Origin: Bacteroidaceae bacterium
GTDB lineage: Bacteria > Bacteroidota > Bacteroidia > Bacteroidales > Bacteroidaceae
Direction: 5' to 3'
Length of the DNA: 54,157 nucleotides
NCBI GenBank assembly: GCA_017521285.1
Contig: JAFXDG010000107.1
Coordinates: forward strand, 1 to 54,157
Within the stretch, counting starts at the first letter, position 1, and each line of letters begins with the position of its first letter. Position numbers and translations under genes: made by a program. Under the pieces are notes generated by a model that had not been told where the DNA came from, made no database searches, and saw only the letters and a program-made list of their open reading frames with translations. Below, piece after piece: positions 1-9,343 of the stretch.

Positions 1-50
1 AAGGAACTTTAGTGCGTTATTCTAAAAAATCAGGAGAGGAGATTAAGTAA
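1..50 (+). CDS. rplX: 50S ribosomal protein L24, C-terminal end only (partial)
   Basis: Only the last 15 codons and the stop are in the window. They read [15 protein letters not shown], which matches the C-terminal tail of Bacteroidales L24, and L24 is the gene expected just before rplE in the spc operon. The stop codon TAA (48-50) shares its last base with the rplE start in a TAATG junction, so the two genes are translationally coupled. L24 is a 23S rRNA-binding assembly protein of the large subunit. The identification rests on tail sequence plus gene order. Confidence 0.85.
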   Translation, partial: GTLVRYSKKSGEEIK

Positions 51-607
51 TGAGTAATACTGCAAGTCTTAAGAAAGAATATGCAGAGCGCATCGCTCCT
101 GCATTGAAGGAGAAGTTCCAATATACTTCAAGCATGCAGGTTCCCGTACTCAAGAAGATTGTTATCAATCAGGGTTTGGGTATGGCTGTAGCTGACAAGA
201 AGATTATTGATGTTGCAATCAACGAGCTTACAACAATTACAGGTCAGAAAGCTGTAGCTACTATTTCTCGTAAGGACGTTGCGAACTTCAAGTTGCGTAA
301 GAAGATGCCTATCGGTGTGATGGTGACTCTGCGTCGCGAGAGAATGTATGAGTTCTTGGAGAAGTTGGTTCGTATTGCTTTGCCTCGTATCCGTGACTTC
401 AAGGGTATTGAGAGCAAGTTGGATGGTCGTGGTAACTATACATTGGGTATTCAGGAGCAGATTATCTTCCCTGAAATCAACATTGATAGCATCACACGTA
501 TCTTGGGTATGAACATCACATTCGTGACTACTGCTAAAACAGACGAGGAAGGCTATGCTTTGTTGAAAGAGTTTGGCTTGCCTTTTAAAAACGCTAAAAA
601 AGACTAA
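50..607 (+). CDS. rplE: 50S ribosomal protein L5
   Basis: A 185-aa protein of normal L5 length that binds 5S rRNA in the central protuberance of the large subunit. The family signature is visible in the segments [11 protein letters not shown] near the N-terminus, [15 protein letters not shown] in the first half and the [16 protein letters not shown] block in the C-terminal half. The ATG overlaps the rplX stop (TAATG) and is preceded by a purine-rich GGAGAGGAG stretch at 33-41. It is followed after 6 bp by rpsN. Expression should follow the whole ribosomal operon. Confidence 0.98.
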   Translation: MSNTASLKKEYAERIAPALKEKFQYTSSMQVPVLKKIVINQGLGMAVADKKIIDVAINELTTITGQKAVATISRKDVANFKLRKKMPIGVMVTLRRERMYEFLEKLVRIALPRIRDFKGIESKLDGRGNYTLGIQEQIIFPEINIDSITRILGMNITFVTTAKTDEEGYALLKEFGLPFKNAKKD

Positions 608-613
608 TAGAGT

Positions 614-913
614 ATGGCAAAAGAATCAATGAAGGCTCGCGAGGTAAAGAGAGCCAAACTCGTAGCCAAGTATGCTGAGAAGCGTGCTGCGTTGAAGAAG
701 ATTGTTAACACTGGTGACCCTGTTGAAGCTTACGAAGCTGCTCAGAAGTTGCAGGATCTTCCCAAGAACGCAAATCCTATCCGTTTGCATAACCGTTGCA
801 AAATCACTGGTCGTCCCAAAGGTTACATCCGTCAGTTCGGAATTTCTCGTATCCAATTCCGTGAGATGGCATCTAATGGTTTGATTCCCGGTGTAAAGAA
901 AGCCAGCTGGTAA
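614..913 (+). CDS. rpsN: 30S ribosomal protein S14
   Basis: A 99-aa S14 of the long, zinc-free type: the C-terminal half carries the conserved [20 protein letters not shown] block, with none of the CxxC pairs found in short zinc-binding S14 paralogues. S14 assembles late into the 30S head near the A site. It lies 6 bp after rplE in the standard spc order (rplE-rpsN-rpsH). Start ATG at 614 gives the usual [11 protein letters not shown]-terminus. Confidence 0.98.
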   Translation: MAKESMKAREVKRAKLVAKYAEKRAALKKIVNTGDPVEAYEAAQKLQDLPKNANPIRLHNRCKITGRPKGYIRQFGISRIQFREMASNGLIPGVKKASW

Positions 914-965
914 TTTATTGTTAAATATTGTCAGGATAGTCCTGATTAATTTAATTATTATTTAT

Positions 966-1361
966 ATGACAGATCCAATAGCAGATTATTTGACGAGGTT
1001 GAGAAATGCAATCAGTGCAAAGCACAGAGTTGTTGAAGTTCCTGCCTCTAATCTCAAGAAGGAAATCACTAAGATTCTTTTTGAGAAGGGTTACATCTTG
1101 AACTATAAGTTCGTTGAGGATGGTCCCCAAGGTACTATCAAAGTTGCTTTGAAGTACGATGCAGTAAACAAAGTGAATGCAATCAAGAAATTGCAGCGAG
1201 TATCCACTCCGGGTATGCGTAAGTACACCGGATATAAGGATATGCCGAGAGTGATTAATGGATTGGGTATAGCAATTATATCTACATCCAAAGGTGTGAT
1301 GACAGATAAAGAAGCTGCCGAACTGAAGATTGGTGGTGAGGTTCTTTGCTACGTATATTAA
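966..1361 (+). CDS. rpsH: 30S ribosomal protein S8
   Basis: A 131-aa S8, which binds the central domain of 16S rRNA. The N-terminus MTDPIADYLTRLRNA is the family-standard start, so I place the start at 966 and not at the in-frame upstream start at 918, which would add 16 hydrophobic, non-conserved residues. The C-terminal STSKGVMTDKEA block is typical. S8 is the known translational repressor of the spc operon in other bacteria; whether it acts so here cannot be seen. The 52-bp rpsN-rpsH gap is longer than its neighbours. Confidence 0.97.
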   Translation: MTDPIADYLTRLRNAISAKHRVVEVPASNLKKEITKILFEKGYILNYKFVEDGPQGTIKVALKYDAVNKVNAIKKLQRVSTPGMRKYTGYKDMPRVINGLGIAIISTSKGVMTDKEAAELKIGGEVLCYVY

Positions 1362-1376
1362 TAGGAGGATTCAAGT

Positions 1377-1946
1377 ATGTCAAGAATAGGAAAATTGCCC
1401 ATTAGTATTCCTGCTGGTGTTACTGTAAGCCAGAAGGATAATGTAGTGACTGTAAAGGGACCTAAAGGTGAGTTGAGTCAGTTCGTTGACCCCTCAATCG
1501 TAATGACCGTTGAGGATGGTAACATTACTTTCGCTTTGAATGAAGAAAACACTGAAGTTGGTCTGAAACAGCAGCATGCGTTCCATGGTTTGTACCGTTC
1601 ATTGGTAAACAATATGGTTGTTGGTGTTTCTCAGGGATATAAGAAAGAGCTCGAGTTGGTCGGTGTAGGTTACCGTGTATCCAACCAAGGAAATCTGATT
1701 GAGTTCTCTTTGGGATTCTCTCACAGCATCTTCCTCCAACTTCCTGCTGAAATCAAGGTTGAAACTAAGTCTGAGAGAAATAAGAACCCTCTGGTTATTT
1801 TGGAATCATGCGACAAGCAGTTGCTTGGTCTGGTTTGTGCCAAGATCCGTTCTTTCCGTAAGCCCGAGCCTTATAAGGGTAAAGGTATTAAGTTCGTCGG
1901 TGAAGAGATTCGCAGAAAGTCTGGTAAGTCAGCTGGTGCTAAGTAA
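1377..1946 (+). CDS. rplF: 50S ribosomal protein L6
   Basis: A 189-aa L6 with the typical MSRIGKLPISIPAGVTV start and the C-terminal KPEPYKGKGI signature. L6 sits near the factor-binding site of the 50S subunit. A strong Shine-Dalgarno-like AGGAGG at 1363-1368 lies 8 bp before the ATG, notable because Bacteroidetes genes seldom carry one. It lies 15 bp downstream of rpsH and 21 bp upstream of rplR. Confidence 0.98.
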   Translation: MSRIGKLPISIPAGVTVSQKDNVVTVKGPKGELSQFVDPSIVMTVEDGNITFALNEENTEVGLKQQHAFHGLYRSLVNNMVVGVSQGYKKELELVGVGYRVSNQGNLIEFSLGFSHSIFLQLPAEIKVETKSERNKNPLVILESCDKQLLGLVCAKIRSFRKPEPYKGKGIKFVGEEIRRKSGKSAGAK

Positions 1947-1967
1947 TCCTTTTAAAATTGTATTATC

Positions 1968-2309
1968 ATGACAACAAAAATAGAAAGACGCTTAAAGATC
2001 AAATTTAGAGTACGGAACAGAGTCTCTGGAACTGCTGGACGTCCGCGTATGAGTGTATTCAGAAGTAACAAGCAAATTTACGTGCAGGTAATTGACGATT
2101 TGTCAGGTAAGACATTGGCTGCTGCATCTTCTTTGGGTATGGAGACAATGCCTAAGAAGGAACAAGCTGCTAAGGTTGGTGAGTTGATTGCCAAGAAAGC
2201 ACAGGAAGCTGGTATTACAGCTGTTGTTTTCGACCGTAATGGTTACTTGTATCATGGGAGAGTAAAAGAAGTAGCTGATGCTGCTCGTAACGGTGGACTT
2301 AAATTTTAA
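1968..2309 (+). CDS. rplR: 50S ribosomal protein L18
   Basis: A 113-aa L18 that binds 5S rRNA together with L5. Conserved blocks include [20 protein letters not shown] near the N-terminus and a C-terminus ending [20 protein letters not shown]. It is a few residues shorter than the approximately 117-120 aa typical of the family, within the normal range. It is separated from rpsE by only 6 bp. Confidence 0.98.
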   Translation: MTTKIERRLKIKFRVRNRVSGTAGRPRMSVFRSNKQIYVQVIDDLSGKTLAAASSLGMETMPKKEQAAKVGELIAKKAQEAGITAVVFDRNGYLYHGRVKEVADAARNGGLKF

Positions 2310-2315
2310 TTCGAT

Positions 2316-2828
2316 ATGGCAATTAATAAAGTTAAAATATCAAGCGATGTAGAGTTGAAGGACAGATTGGTGGCCATCAACCGTGTTACTAAGGTAACAA
2401 AGGGTGGTCGTACCTTTACATTCTCTGCAATTGTCGTAGTTGGTAACGAAAACGGCATCATTGGTTGGGGTCTTGGTAAAGCTGGTGAAGTAACAGCCGC
2501 TATTGCTAAGGGCGTTGAAGCTGCCAAGAAGAACCTCGTTAAGGTTCCCGTGTTGAAGGGTACTGTTCCTCACGAGCAGACTGCCAAGTTTGGTGGTGCT
2601 GAGGTATTCATCAAGCCCGCTTCTCACGGTACTGGAGTAGTAGCCGGTGGTGCTATGCGTGCCGTATTGGAAAGTGTTGGTATTACCGACGTTTTGGCTA
2701 AGTCTAAGGGTTCTTCTAACCCCCACAACTTGGTGAAGGCTACCATCAATGCATTGGCTGAAATGCGCGATGCCCGTATGGTTGCTCAGAACAGAGGCGT
2801 AAGTATGGAAAAAGTGTTTAGAGGATAA
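2316..2828 (+). CDS. rpsE: 30S ribosomal protein S5
   Basis: A 170-aa S5 with the N-terminal double-stranded RNA-binding-like S5 domain ([21 protein letters not shown]) followed by the C-terminal domain with the conserved [13 protein letters not shown] and [12 protein letters not shown] stretches. S5 sits at the mRNA entry channel and contributes to decoding fidelity. The gene overlaps nothing and is followed 12 bp later by rpmD, whose ribosome-binding site overlaps the end of rpsE. Confidence 0.98.
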   Translation: MAINKVKISSDVELKDRLVAINRVTKVTKGGRTFTFSAIVVVGNENGIIGWGLGKAGEVTAAIAKGVEAAKKNLVKVPVLKGTVPHEQTAKFGGAEVFIKPASHGTGVVAGGAMRAVLESVGITDVLAKSKGSSNPHNLVKATINALAEMRDARMVAQNRGVSMEKVFRG

Positions 2829-2840
2829 GGAGGTTTATTT

Positions 2841-3017
2841 ATGTCAACTATAAAGATTAAACAGGTTAAGAGTAGAATTGGTGCTCCTGCAGATCAGAAG
2901 CGTACATTGGATGCACTGGGTCTTAAGAAGTTGAACCGCGTTGTTGAACACGAAGAGACTCCCTCAATTCTCGGTATGGTAGCAAAGGTTAAGCATCTGG
3001 TTGCCATCGTAAAGTAA
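2841..3017 (+). CDS. rpmD: 50S ribosomal protein L30
   Basis: A small 58-aa gene (MSTIKIKQVKSRIGAPADQK at the start, ending MVAKVKHLVAIVK). The single ferredoxin-like domain with KSRIG and LGLKKLN is the L30 signature. Its position between rpsE and rplO is the canonical spc order. A perfect AAGGAGG at 2827-2833 overlaps the rpsE stop region and lies 7 bp before the ATG, which supports the start and suggests coupled translation. Confidence 0.97.
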   Translation: MSTIKIKQVKSRIGAPADQKRTLDALGLKKLNRVVEHEETPSILGMVAKVKHLVAIVK

Positions 3018-3050
3018 GGTATTGTTAATTCTATAAAAAGTAATAACAAG

Positions 3051-3497
3051 ATGAAATTAAATAGTTTACAACCTGCTGCAGGTTCTACTAAGACAAGAAA
3101 GAGAATTGGACGTGGTCCGGGTTCTGGTTTGGGTGGAACTTCTACAAGAGGTCATAAAGGTGCTAAATCAAGATCTGGTTATAAGAAAAAGATTGGTTTT
3201 GAAGGTGGTCAGATGCCTCTTCAGCGTCGTGTGCCTAAGTTCGGTTTCAAGAATATCAATCGTGTAGAGTACAAGGCTATCAATTTGGATACCATTCAGA
3301 CTTTGGCTCAGGCTAAGGGCTTGGAAAAGGTCGCTATTGCTGATTTGGTAGCTGCTGGCTTTATTTCTTCAAACCAGTTGGTTAAGGTTTTGGGTAACGG
3401 TAACTTGACAATCAAGCTTGAAGTGGAAGCTCATGCTTTCTCTAAGAGTGCAGTTGCAGCTATCGAGGCCGTAGGTGGTAATGCAGTAAAACTCTGA
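3051..3497 (+). CDS. rplO: 50S ribosomal protein L15
   Basis: A 148-aa L15 with the glycine- and arginine-rich N-terminus (RIGRGPGSGLGGTSTRGHKG, then GFEGGQMPLQRRVPKFGF) and a folded C-terminal domain. L15 is a late-assembly 50S protein. The stop lies 4 bp before the secY start, so secY translation is likely coupled to it, as is usual in this operon. Confidence 0.98.
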   Translation: MKLNSLQPAAGSTKTRKRIGRGPGSGLGGTSTRGHKGAKSRSGYKKKIGFEGGQMPLQRRVPKFGFKNINRVEYKAINLDTIQTLAQAKGLEKVAIADLVAAGFISSNQLVKVLGNGNLTIKLEVEAHAFSKSAVAAIEAVGGNAVKL

Positions 3498-3501
3498 TTC
3501 A

Positions 3502-4845
3502 ATGAAATCTATTGAAACATTAAAGAATATATGGAAAATTGAGGATCTGAGAAATCGGATTCTCATTACCGTATTGTTTGTTGCAATTTATCGTTTTGGC
3601 TCATACGTTGTACTTCCTGGTATTGATGCCAACATGTTGACGAGATTGCACGAGCAGACAGGTGAGGGACTTATGTCCTTATTGAATATGTTCTCAGGTG
3701 GTGCATTCTCTAATGCCTCTATCTTTGCGTTGGGTATTATGCCTTACATTTCTGCATCAATTGTGATTCAGCTTTTAGCTATTGCTGTTCCCTATTTCCA
3801 GAAATTGCAACGCGAAGGCGAGAGTGGTAGAAGAAAAATAAACCAGTACACACGCTATTTGACTATTTGTATTTTGGTGTTTCAGGCTCCTGCCTATTTG
3901 GTGAACCTGAAGATGACTGCTGGCCAGGCACTGAATGCTTCAGTAGATTGGACTTGGTTTATGATTACTTCTACAATCATCTTGGCTGCGGGAAGTATGT
4001 TTATTCTTTGGCTTGGTGAACGTATTACAGACAAAGGTATCGGTAACGGTGTGTCTATGATTATCATGATTGGTATCATCGCACGTCTGCCTCAGTCTTT
4101 CGTTCAGGAACTGACCACAAGATTGGCTTCTCCTGGTGCAGGTGGTTTGGTAATGTTCTTGTTTGAAATTGTAGTTCTTCTGTTCGTTACAGCTGCTGCA
4201 ATCCTGCTTGTTCAAGGAGTCCGTAAGATTCCCGTACAATATGCCAAGCAGACAGCAGGTGGCCGACAGATTGGTGGTGCCAGACAGTATATTCCTTTGA
4301 AGGTGAATGCTGCCAATGTGATGCCTATCATCTTTGCTCAGGCAATCATGTTCATCCCCATTACCCTTATCGGCTTTTCAAGCAATATTGATGAGGCAAG
4401 TGGTTTTGTACGTGCATTGATGGATCACACAAGTTTTTGGTATAACTTTATCTTCTTTGTACTGATTCTGGTATTCACTTATTTCTATACTGCAATCACT
4501 ATCAATCCTACTCAGATGGCAGAGGATATGAAGCGTAACAATGGCTTCATTCCTGGAATCAAGCCTGGAAAGAATACAGCGGAGTACATCGATACAGTAA
4601 TGTCTCGTATTACTTTGCCCGGTTCTATTTTCTTGGGTCTTATCGCTATCTTGCCTGCTTTTGCGGGTGTATTTGGTGTGCAGCCTGAGTTCGCTCAGTT
4701 CTTTGGTGGAACTTCATTGCTTATCCTTGTTGGTGTTGTATTGGATACTCTCCAGCAGGTTGAGAGCCATCTGTTGATGCGTCACTATGATGGTCTGTTA
4801 AGCTCTGGACGAATCAAAGGACGTTCAGGTGTTGCAGCTTATTAA
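3502..4845 (+). CDS. secY: Preprotein translocase subunit SecY
   Basis: A 447-aa multi-pass inner-membrane protein, the channel subunit of the Sec translocon that exports and inserts nascent proteins. About ten hydrophobic segments are readable, with the SecY signatures YRFGSYVVLPGID at the start, NMFSGGAFSNASIFALGIMPYISASI in the plug/TM2 region (written here as landmarks in the first quarter), and RIKGRSGVAAY at the end. Cytoplasmic loops are rich in Arg and Lys. It is preceded by rplO and followed 15 bp later by map. Confidence 0.98.
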   Translation: MKSIETLKNIWKIEDLRNRILITVLFVAIYRFGSYVVLPGIDANMLTRLHEQTGEGLMSLLNMFSGGAFSNASIFALGIMPYISASIVIQLLAIAVPYFQKLQREGESGRRKINQYTRYLTICILVFQAPAYLVNLKMTAGQALNASVDWTWFMITSTIILAAGSMFILWLGERITDKGIGNGVSMIIMIGIIARLPQSFVQELTTRLASPGAGGLVMFLFEIVVLLFVTAAAILLVQGVRKIPVQYAKQTAGGRQIGGARQYIPLKVNAANVMPIIFAQAIMFIPITLIGFSSNIDEASGFVRALMDHTSFWYNFIFFVLILVFTYFYTAITINPTQMAEDMKRNNGFIPGIKPGKNTAEYIDTVMSRITLPGSIFLGLIAILPAFAGVFGVQPEFAQFFGGTSLLILVGVVLDTLQQVESHLLMRHYDGLLSSGRIKGRSGVAAY

Positions 4846-4860
4846 AGTAATATCAAAGCG

Positions 4861-5658
4861 ATGATATTTCTTAAAACAGAAGATGAAATAGAGTTACTAC
4901 GCCAAAGTAATCTCCTTGTGGGGAGAACTTTGGCGGAAGTAGCCAAACTGATAAAACCGGGTGTGACAACTGCAGAACTCGACCGTGTTGCTGAAGAGTT
5001 CATCCGTGATAACGGAGCAGTTCCTACCTTTAAAGGATTTCCTAACCCTAATGGTGCTCCTTTCCCTTGTACTTTGTGTACATCGGTCAACGCTCAAGTG
5101 GTTCATGGAATCCCCGGTAAGACCCTCTTACAGGAAGGTGATATCGTTTCAATTGACTGTGGTGTTCTTATGAATGGTTTTTGTGGAGATTCGGCATATA
5201 CTTTCTGTGTCGGTGAAGTCTCTTCAGAAATAAAACAGTTGTTGAAGGTTACTAAGGACGCTTTGTATCTGGGCATTCAGAATGCCGTTCATGGTAAGCG
5301 TTTGGGGGATATAGGCTATGCAGTTCAGCAATCATGTGAGTCTGTTGGTTATGGAGTCGTTCGTGAATTTGTCGGTCATGGTATTGGCAAAGAGATGCAT
5401 GAAGATCCGCAAGTCCCCAATTATGGTCGTCGTGGCACAGGCTCCCTTTTAAAGAGTGGTATGTGTTTGGCCATTGAGCCGATGATAACCATGGGTACTC
5501 GTCAGATTTACCTTGAAGATGATGGCTGGTCAGTGCGTACACGCGATGGAAAATGTGCCGCTCATTTTGAGCATACAGTGGCGGTGCGTCGTGGGAAAGC
5601 TGATATTTTGTCTTCGTTCGAGTTTATAGAAGAAGTATTAGGTGATAAAGCAATTTGA
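4861..5658 (+). CDS. map: Methionine aminopeptidase type I
   Basis: A 265-aa enzyme that removes the initiator methionine from new proteins. The pita-bread metal ligands are all present: Asp99, Asp110, His173, Glu206 and Glu237, spaced exactly as in the family ([31 protein letters not shown]). There is no N-terminal zinc-finger extension, so it is type Ia. It lies between secY and infA, as in many Bacteroidetes and Firmicutes. The stop TGA at 5656-5658 is 5 bp before infA. Confidence 0.97.
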   Translation: MIFLKTEDEIELLRQSNLLVGRTLAEVAKLIKPGVTTAELDRVAEEFIRDNGAVPTFKGFPNPNGAPFPCTLCTSVNAQVVHGIPGKTLLQEGDIVSIDCGVLMNGFCGDSAYTFCVGEVSSEIKQLLKVTKDALYLGIQNAVHGKRLGDIGYAVQQSCESVGYGVVREFVGHGIGKEMHEDPQVPNYGRRGTGSLLKSGMCLAIEPMITMGTRQIYLEDDGWSVRTRDGKCAAHFEHTVAVRRGKADILSSFEFIEEVLGDKAI

Positions 5659-5663
5659 TAAGT

Positions 5664-5882
5664 ATGGCAAAACAGTCTGCAATAGAACAAGATGGAGTGA
5701 TAGTCGAGGCATTGTCGAATGCAATGTTTCGCATTGAGTTGGAAAACGGACATGAGATTACAGGGCATATCTCAGGCAAAATGAGAATGCATTACATTAA
5801 GATATTACCTGGTGACAAGGTACGTGTGGAGATGTCTCCATATGACCTCACTAAGGGTAGAATAGTTTTCAGATATAAATAA
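5664..5882 (+). CDS. infA: Translation initiation factor IF-1
   Basis: A 72-aa S1-type OB-fold protein ([20 protein letters not shown] start, [18 protein letters not shown] near the end). IF-1 blocks the A site during initiation. An in-frame TTG at 5655 would add three residues and overlap map, but the ATG at 5664 gives the conserved MAKQ N-terminus and the usual length, so I chose it. It is followed by rpmJ after 11 bp. Confidence 0.97.
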   Translation: MAKQSAIEQDGVIVEALSNAMFRIELENGHEITGHISGKMRMHYIKILPGDKVRVEMSPYDLTKGRIVFRYK

Positions 5883-5893
5883 AAGAATTAGAT

Positions 5894-6010
5894 ATGAAAG
5901 TAAGAGCATCATTAAAGAAACGTACGCCGGATTGCAAAATCGTTAGACGTAATGGCCGTTTGTATGTGATTAACAAAAAAAATCCTAAGTATAAGTTACG
6001 TCAAGGATAA
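5894..6010 (+). CDS. rpmJ: 50S ribosomal protein L36 (zinc-less form)
   Basis: A 38-aa gene reading [20 protein letters not shown] then [18 protein letters not shown]. The zinc-ribbon form of L36 has four ligands (CxxC, C, H). Here the first Cys is Thr, the third position is Asn/Lys and the His is Tyr, leaving a single Cys. It is therefore a C-minus form that cannot hold zinc, as I recall for other Bacteroidetes. Its place between infA and rpsM is canonical. Confidence 0.97.
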   Translation: MKVRASLKKRTPDCKIVRRNGRLYVINKKNPKYKLRQG

Positions 6011-6044
6011 TTTTTAGTAATTTTGCAAAAAATAACTTTAGTAT

Positions 6045-6425
6045 ATGGCTATAAGAATTGTTGGTGTAGATTTGCCTCAGAATAAGAGAGGCGAAATTGC
6101 GTTGACCTATATTTATGGAATAGGTCGCAGTAGCTCAGCGAAAATCTTGGATAAGGCTGGTATTGATAGAGATATCAAGGTAAAGGACTGGACAGATGAC
6201 CAGGCAGCCAAAATTCGTGAGATTATCGGTGCAGAGTTCAAGGTGGAGGGTGACCTTCGCTCAGAAATCCAGTTGAACATCAAGCGCTTGATGGATATCG
6301 GTTGCTATCGTGGTGTTCGTCATCGTATTGGTTTGCCCGTTCGTGGTCAGAGTACCAAGAACAATGCCCGTACACGTAAGGGTAGAAAGAAAACCGTTGC
6401 AAATAAGAAAAAAGCTACTAAATAA
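6045..6425 (+). CDS. rpsM: 30S ribosomal protein S13
   Basis: A 126-aa S13 with the helix-two-turns-helix region ([20 protein letters not shown]) and the basic C-terminal tail with [21 protein letters not shown]13 bridges the 30S head to the 50S subunit and contacts tRNA. It opens the alpha-operon segment (rpsM-rpsK-rpsD-rpoA-rplQ) and lies 34 bp after rpmJ and 12 bp before rpsK. Confidence 0.98.
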   Translation: MAIRIVGVDLPQNKRGEIALTYIYGIGRSSSAKILDKAGIDRDIKVKDWTDDQAAKIREIIGAEFKVEGDLRSEIQLNIKRLMDIGCYRGVRHRIGLPVRGQSTKNNARTRKGRKKTVANKKKATK

Positions 6426-6437
6426 TAATCGTTAGAT

Positions 6438-6827
6438 ATGGCAAAAAAAACAGTCGCAGCTAAGAAGAGAAATGTGAAAGTTGATGCCAATGGACAGTTG
6501 CATGTTCATTCTTCTTTCAATAACATCATTGTCTCTCTTGCAAACAGTGAAGGTCAGGTTATCTCATGGTCTTCAGCAGGTAAAATGGGATTTAGAGGTT
6601 CTAAGAAGAACACTCCGTATGCAGCTCAGATGGCAGCTCAGGATTGCGCTAAGATTGCATACGATCTCGGCCTTAGAAAGGTAAAGGCATACGTTAAGGG
6701 TCCGGGTAACGGACGTGAGTCTGCTATCAGAACAGTGCACGGAGCAGGTATCGAGGTTGTAGAAATCATCGATGTTACACCGCTTCCTCACAATGGTTGT
6801 CGTCCTCCTAAGAGAAGAAGAGTATAA
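6438..6827 (+). CDS. rpsK: 30S ribosomal protein S11
   Basis: A 129-aa S11 from the platform of the small subunit. The family signature is clear: the [21 protein letters not shown] block, then [20 protein letters not shown] and the C-terminal [18 protein letters not shown]. It is followed by an unusually long 131-bp gap before rpsD, described separately. Confidence 0.98.
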   Translation: MAKKTVAAKKRNVKVDANGQLHVHSSFNNIIVSLANSEGQVISWSSAGKMGFRGSKKNTPYAAQMAAQDCAKIAYDLGLRKVKAYVKGPGNGRESAIRTVHGAGIEVVEIIDVTPLPHNGCRPPKRRRV

Positions 6828-6958
6828 TAGATAACCAAGTTTAATCCTAACAGTTGGCGGAACTATTGATTGTTTATTTGGATTGTATTTTCCTTTCTGC
6901 AATCGCGGCTGCAAGCAATTTAGAACCGCTTCAGAAACAATAAAAATTAAAAGTAAAA
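6828..6958 (+). promoter_or_regulatory. Long rpsK-rpsD gap with a possible structured rpsD leader
   Basis: This is by far the largest gap inside the ribosomal operon, where other spacings are 4-52 bp. It contains a bipartite stem just upstream of rpsD: TTTCTG (6894-6899) pairs with CAGAAA (6932-6937), and inside it GCGG (6905-6908) pairs with CCGC (6926-6929). S4, the product of rpsD, is a known autoregulator of alpha-operon mRNAs in other phyla, so an S4-binding leader is a reasonable but unproven reading. An internal promoter is the alternative; I see no clean TAnnTTTG. Confidence 0.35.
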
Positions 6959-7564
6959 ATGGCAAGATATACTGGACCAAAATCAAGAATTGCCCGTAAA
7001 TTCGGTGAGGCAATCTTCGGACCTGATAAGGTATTGGCAAAGAGAAATTATCCTCCCGGACAGCATGGTAACAACAGAAGAAAGAAGACTTCTGAGTATG
7101 GTATCATGTTGGCTGAGAAGCAAAAGGCTAAGTACACATACGGTGTATTGGAAAAACAGTTCCGTAACATGTTTGAGAAGGCTGCAAGTGCCAGTGGCAT
7201 TACCGGTGAAATCCTGTTGCAGAATCTCGAAGCCCGTTTGGACAACGTTGTATTCCGTTTGGGTATCGCTCCTACTCGTGCTGCTGCTCGTCAGTTGGTT
7301 AGCCACAAACACATTGTGGTAGATGGTAAGGTTGTGAATATTCCTTCATATTCAGTTAAGCCTGGTCAGATTGTAGGTGTTCGCGAAAAGTCTAAGTCTT
7401 TGGAGGTAGTTGCAAACGCTTTGGCTGGTTTCAACCACAGCAAGTATCCTTGGTTGGAGTGGGACGAGGCTGCAAAGGCAGGTAAGTTGTTGCATCTCCC
7501 CGAGCGTGCAGATATTCCTGAGAACATTAAAGAACAGTTGATCGTTGAATTGTATTCTAAATAA
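6959..7564 (+). CDS. rpsD: 30S ribosomal protein S4
   Basis: A 201-aa S4, the primary 16S rRNA-binding protein of the 5' domain. It has the N-terminal domain ([20 protein letters not shown]) and the S4 RNA-binding fold from about residue 90 ([20 protein letters not shown], then [20 protein letters not shown]). No zinc-binding Cys cluster is seen at the N-terminus, so it is the C-minus type. It follows the 131-bp gap and precedes rpoA by 11 bp. Confidence 0.98.
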   Translation: MARYTGPKSRIARKFGEAIFGPDKVLAKRNYPPGQHGNNRRKKTSEYGIMLAEKQKAKYTYGVLEKQFRNMFEKAASASGITGEILLQNLEARLDNVVFRLGIAPTRAAARQLVSHKHIVVDGKVVNIPSYSVKPGQIVGVREKSKSLEVVANALAGFNHSKYPWLEWDEAAKAGKLLHLPERADIPENIKEQLIVELYSK

Positions 7565-7575
7565 TAATTGATTTC

Positions 7576-8568
7576 ATGGCGATATTAGCATTTCAAAAAC
7601 CAGATAAAGTGATTATGTTGGAGGCGGATTCAACATATGGAAAGTTTGAATTCCGTCCGTTAGAGCCGGGTTTTGGTATTACGGTAGGTAATGCTTTACG
7701 CCGTATCCTGCTTTCTTCGTTGGAAGGATATGCCATCAATACTGTTCGTATTGAAGGTGTAGAGCATGAGTTCTCTGCTGTTCCTGGAGTGAAGGAAGAT
7801 GTGACAAACATCATCTTGAACTTGAAACAGGTGCGCTTCAAGCAGGCTGCTGATGAACCGACAGTAGAAAAGGTTAGTATCGACATTGCCGGTACTAATG
7901 AATTCAAGGCAGGTGATATAGCTAAGTATTTGAATGGATATGAAGTGTTAAATCCTGAATTGGTCATTTGCCATTTAGATTCCAAAGCAACTATGCACTT
8001 GGATTTGACCATTAACAGAGGCCGCGGTTATGTGACTTCCGAAGAAAATCGTGAGTTCTGTACCGATGTCAATGTTATTCCGGTCGATTCTATCTACACT
8101 CCGATTCGTAACGTAAAGTATCAGATTGAGAACTATCGTGTTGAGCAGAAGACCGACTACGAAAAACTGTTGCTTGAAGTTACTACGGATGGTTCCATTC
8201 ACCCGAAGGATGCATTGAAAGAGGCTGCAAAGATTCTCATTCATCACTTCATGCTCTTCTCTGACGAGAAAATCACGTTGGAAAGCACCGATGTTGACGG
8301 CAATGAAGAGTTTGATGAAGAGATTCTGCACATGCGCCAGCTCTTGAAGACCAAGTTGGTTGATATGAACCTTTCGGTTCGTGCCCTCAACTGCTTGAAG
8401 GCTGCTGATGTCGATACATTGGGAGACTTGGTACAGTTCAACAAGACTGACCTCTTGAAGTTCCGCAACTTCGGTAAGAAATCGCTCACGGAGCTTGATG
8501 ATTTGCTCGAGAGTCTGAATCTTACGTTTGGAACAGATATTACTAAATATAAATTAGACAAAGATTAA
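7576..8568 (+). CDS. rpoA: DNA-directed RNA polymerase subunit alpha
   Basis: A 330-aa alpha subunit. The N-terminal dimerisation domain covers roughly residues 1-230 ([28 protein letters not shown]). The C-terminal domain from about 255 carries the helix-hairpin-helix DNA/UP-element region ([20 protein letters not shown], then [20 protein letters not shown]). It nucleates core polymerase assembly. The gene sits between rpsD and rplQ; rplQ starts only 3 bp after its stop. Confidence 0.99.
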   Translation: MAILAFQKPDKVIMLEADSTYGKFEFRPLEPGFGITVGNALRRILLSSLEGYAINTVRIEGVEHEFSAVPGVKEDVTNIILNLKQVRFKQAADEPTVEKVSIDIAGTNEFKAGDIAKYLNGYEVLNPELVICHLDSKATMHLDLTINRGRGYVTSEENREFCTDVNVIPVDSIYTPIRNVKYQIENYRVEQKTDYEKLLLEVTTDGSIHPKDALKEAAKILIHHFMLFSDEKITLESTDVDGNEEFDEEILHMRQLLKTKLVDMNLSVRALNCLKAADVDTLGDLVQFNKTDLLKFRNFGKKSLTELDDLLESLNLTFGTDITKYKLDKD

Positions 8569-8571
8569 GTA

Positions 8572-9060
8572 ATGAGACATAATAAGAAATTCAATCATTT
8601 GGGTCGTACTGCTTCTCATAGAAGTGCAATGTTGGCAAACATGGCATGTTCTTTGATCAAGCACAAAAGAATCACTACGACCGTTGCCAAGGCGAAAGCT
8701 TTGAAGAAGTATGTAGAGCCTTTGTTGACTAAGGCTAAGAACGATACAACCAACTCGCGTCGTGTTGTATTCAGCAACTTGCAGGACAAGTATGCAGTAA
8801 CAGAGTTGTTCAAGGAAATCTCTGTAAAGATTGCTGACCGTCCCGGTGGATACACTCGTATCATCAAGCTCGGTCGTCGTAAGGACGATGCTGCCGAAAT
8901 GTGCTTCATCGAATTGGTAGATTACGATGAAAACATGGCTAAGGAGAAGACCGCTAAGAAGGCTACTCGTACACGTCGTTCTAAGAAGAGCACTGCTGCC
9001 GCTGAGCCTGCTGCTCCCGCAGTTGAGACTCCGGTTGAAGAAGCTCCTAAGGCTGAATAA
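8572..9060 (+). CDS. rplQ: 50S ribosomal protein L17 with acidic/alanine-rich tail
   Basis: A 162-aa L17. The core ([20 protein letters not shown] to [20 protein letters not shown]) ends near residue 125, the usual length in many bacteria. About 37 further residues follow, first Lys/Arg-rich, then Ala/Pro/Glu-rich. Such tails are common in Bacteroidetes L17 and are probably disordered. It is the last gene of the operon, followed 26 bp later by a strong terminator hairpin. Confidence 0.98.
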   Translation: MRHNKKFNHLGRTASHRSAMLANMACSLIKHKRITTTVAKAKALKKYVEPLLTKAKNDTTNSRRVVFSNLQDKYAVTELFKEISVKIADRPGGYTRIIKLGRRKDDAAEMCFIELVDYDENMAKEKTAKKATRTRRSKKSTAAAEPAAPAVETPVEEAPKAE

Positions 9061-9080
9061 TCATAGCATTACATATATGA

Positions 9081-9117
9081 AAAAGAGGGATGTCACATCA
9101 GTGGCATCCCTTTTTTG
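9081..9117 (+). terminator. Intrinsic terminator of the ribosomal operon
   Basis: Stem GGGATGTCAC (9087-9096) pairs with GTGGCATCCC (9101-9110), ten pairs with one G-U wobble, around a four-base ATCA loop, and is followed by six T (9111-9116). The A-rich 5' side (9081-9086) makes it partly bidirectional. It directly follows rplQ, so it closes the S10-spc-alpha transcript. Confidence 0.93.
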
Positions 9118-9272
9118 TTATCACGTTCACATACACCTTGTCCTTCTCATGCTTGTCCATCTTTACGCAGGTGTAAACAATATCAGGATGGAAATGACGG
9201 AAGTGTAAAGACTTTCAGGAAGCTTTCAATAAAAGTGTCTACGAATGTAGTTAATGAAACTGAAAACCGTCT

Positions 9273-9335
9273 ACAGAAATCAGAATATAGTCAACGGAAA
9301 TTGTTGACATACATACGGAAATCGTTGATATACAC
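9273..9335. repeat. Degenerate 21-bp tandem array (three units)
   Basis: Three consecutive 21-bp units begin at 9273, 9294 and 9315. Each starts AC(A/G)GAAAT and continues with an AT-rich half. Unit 2, with its upstream edge, forms a small hairpin, GTCAAC around GGAAATT against GTTGAC. A more diverged fourth unit may precede them. The array abuts the 22-bp array starting at 9344. Confidence 0.7.
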
Positions 9336-9343
9336 AATTTACT

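Noticed and set aside
918-965. Upstream extension of rpsH
   Set aside because: The extra 16 residues are hydrophobic and absent from S8; ATG at 966 gives the conserved MTDPIADYL start.
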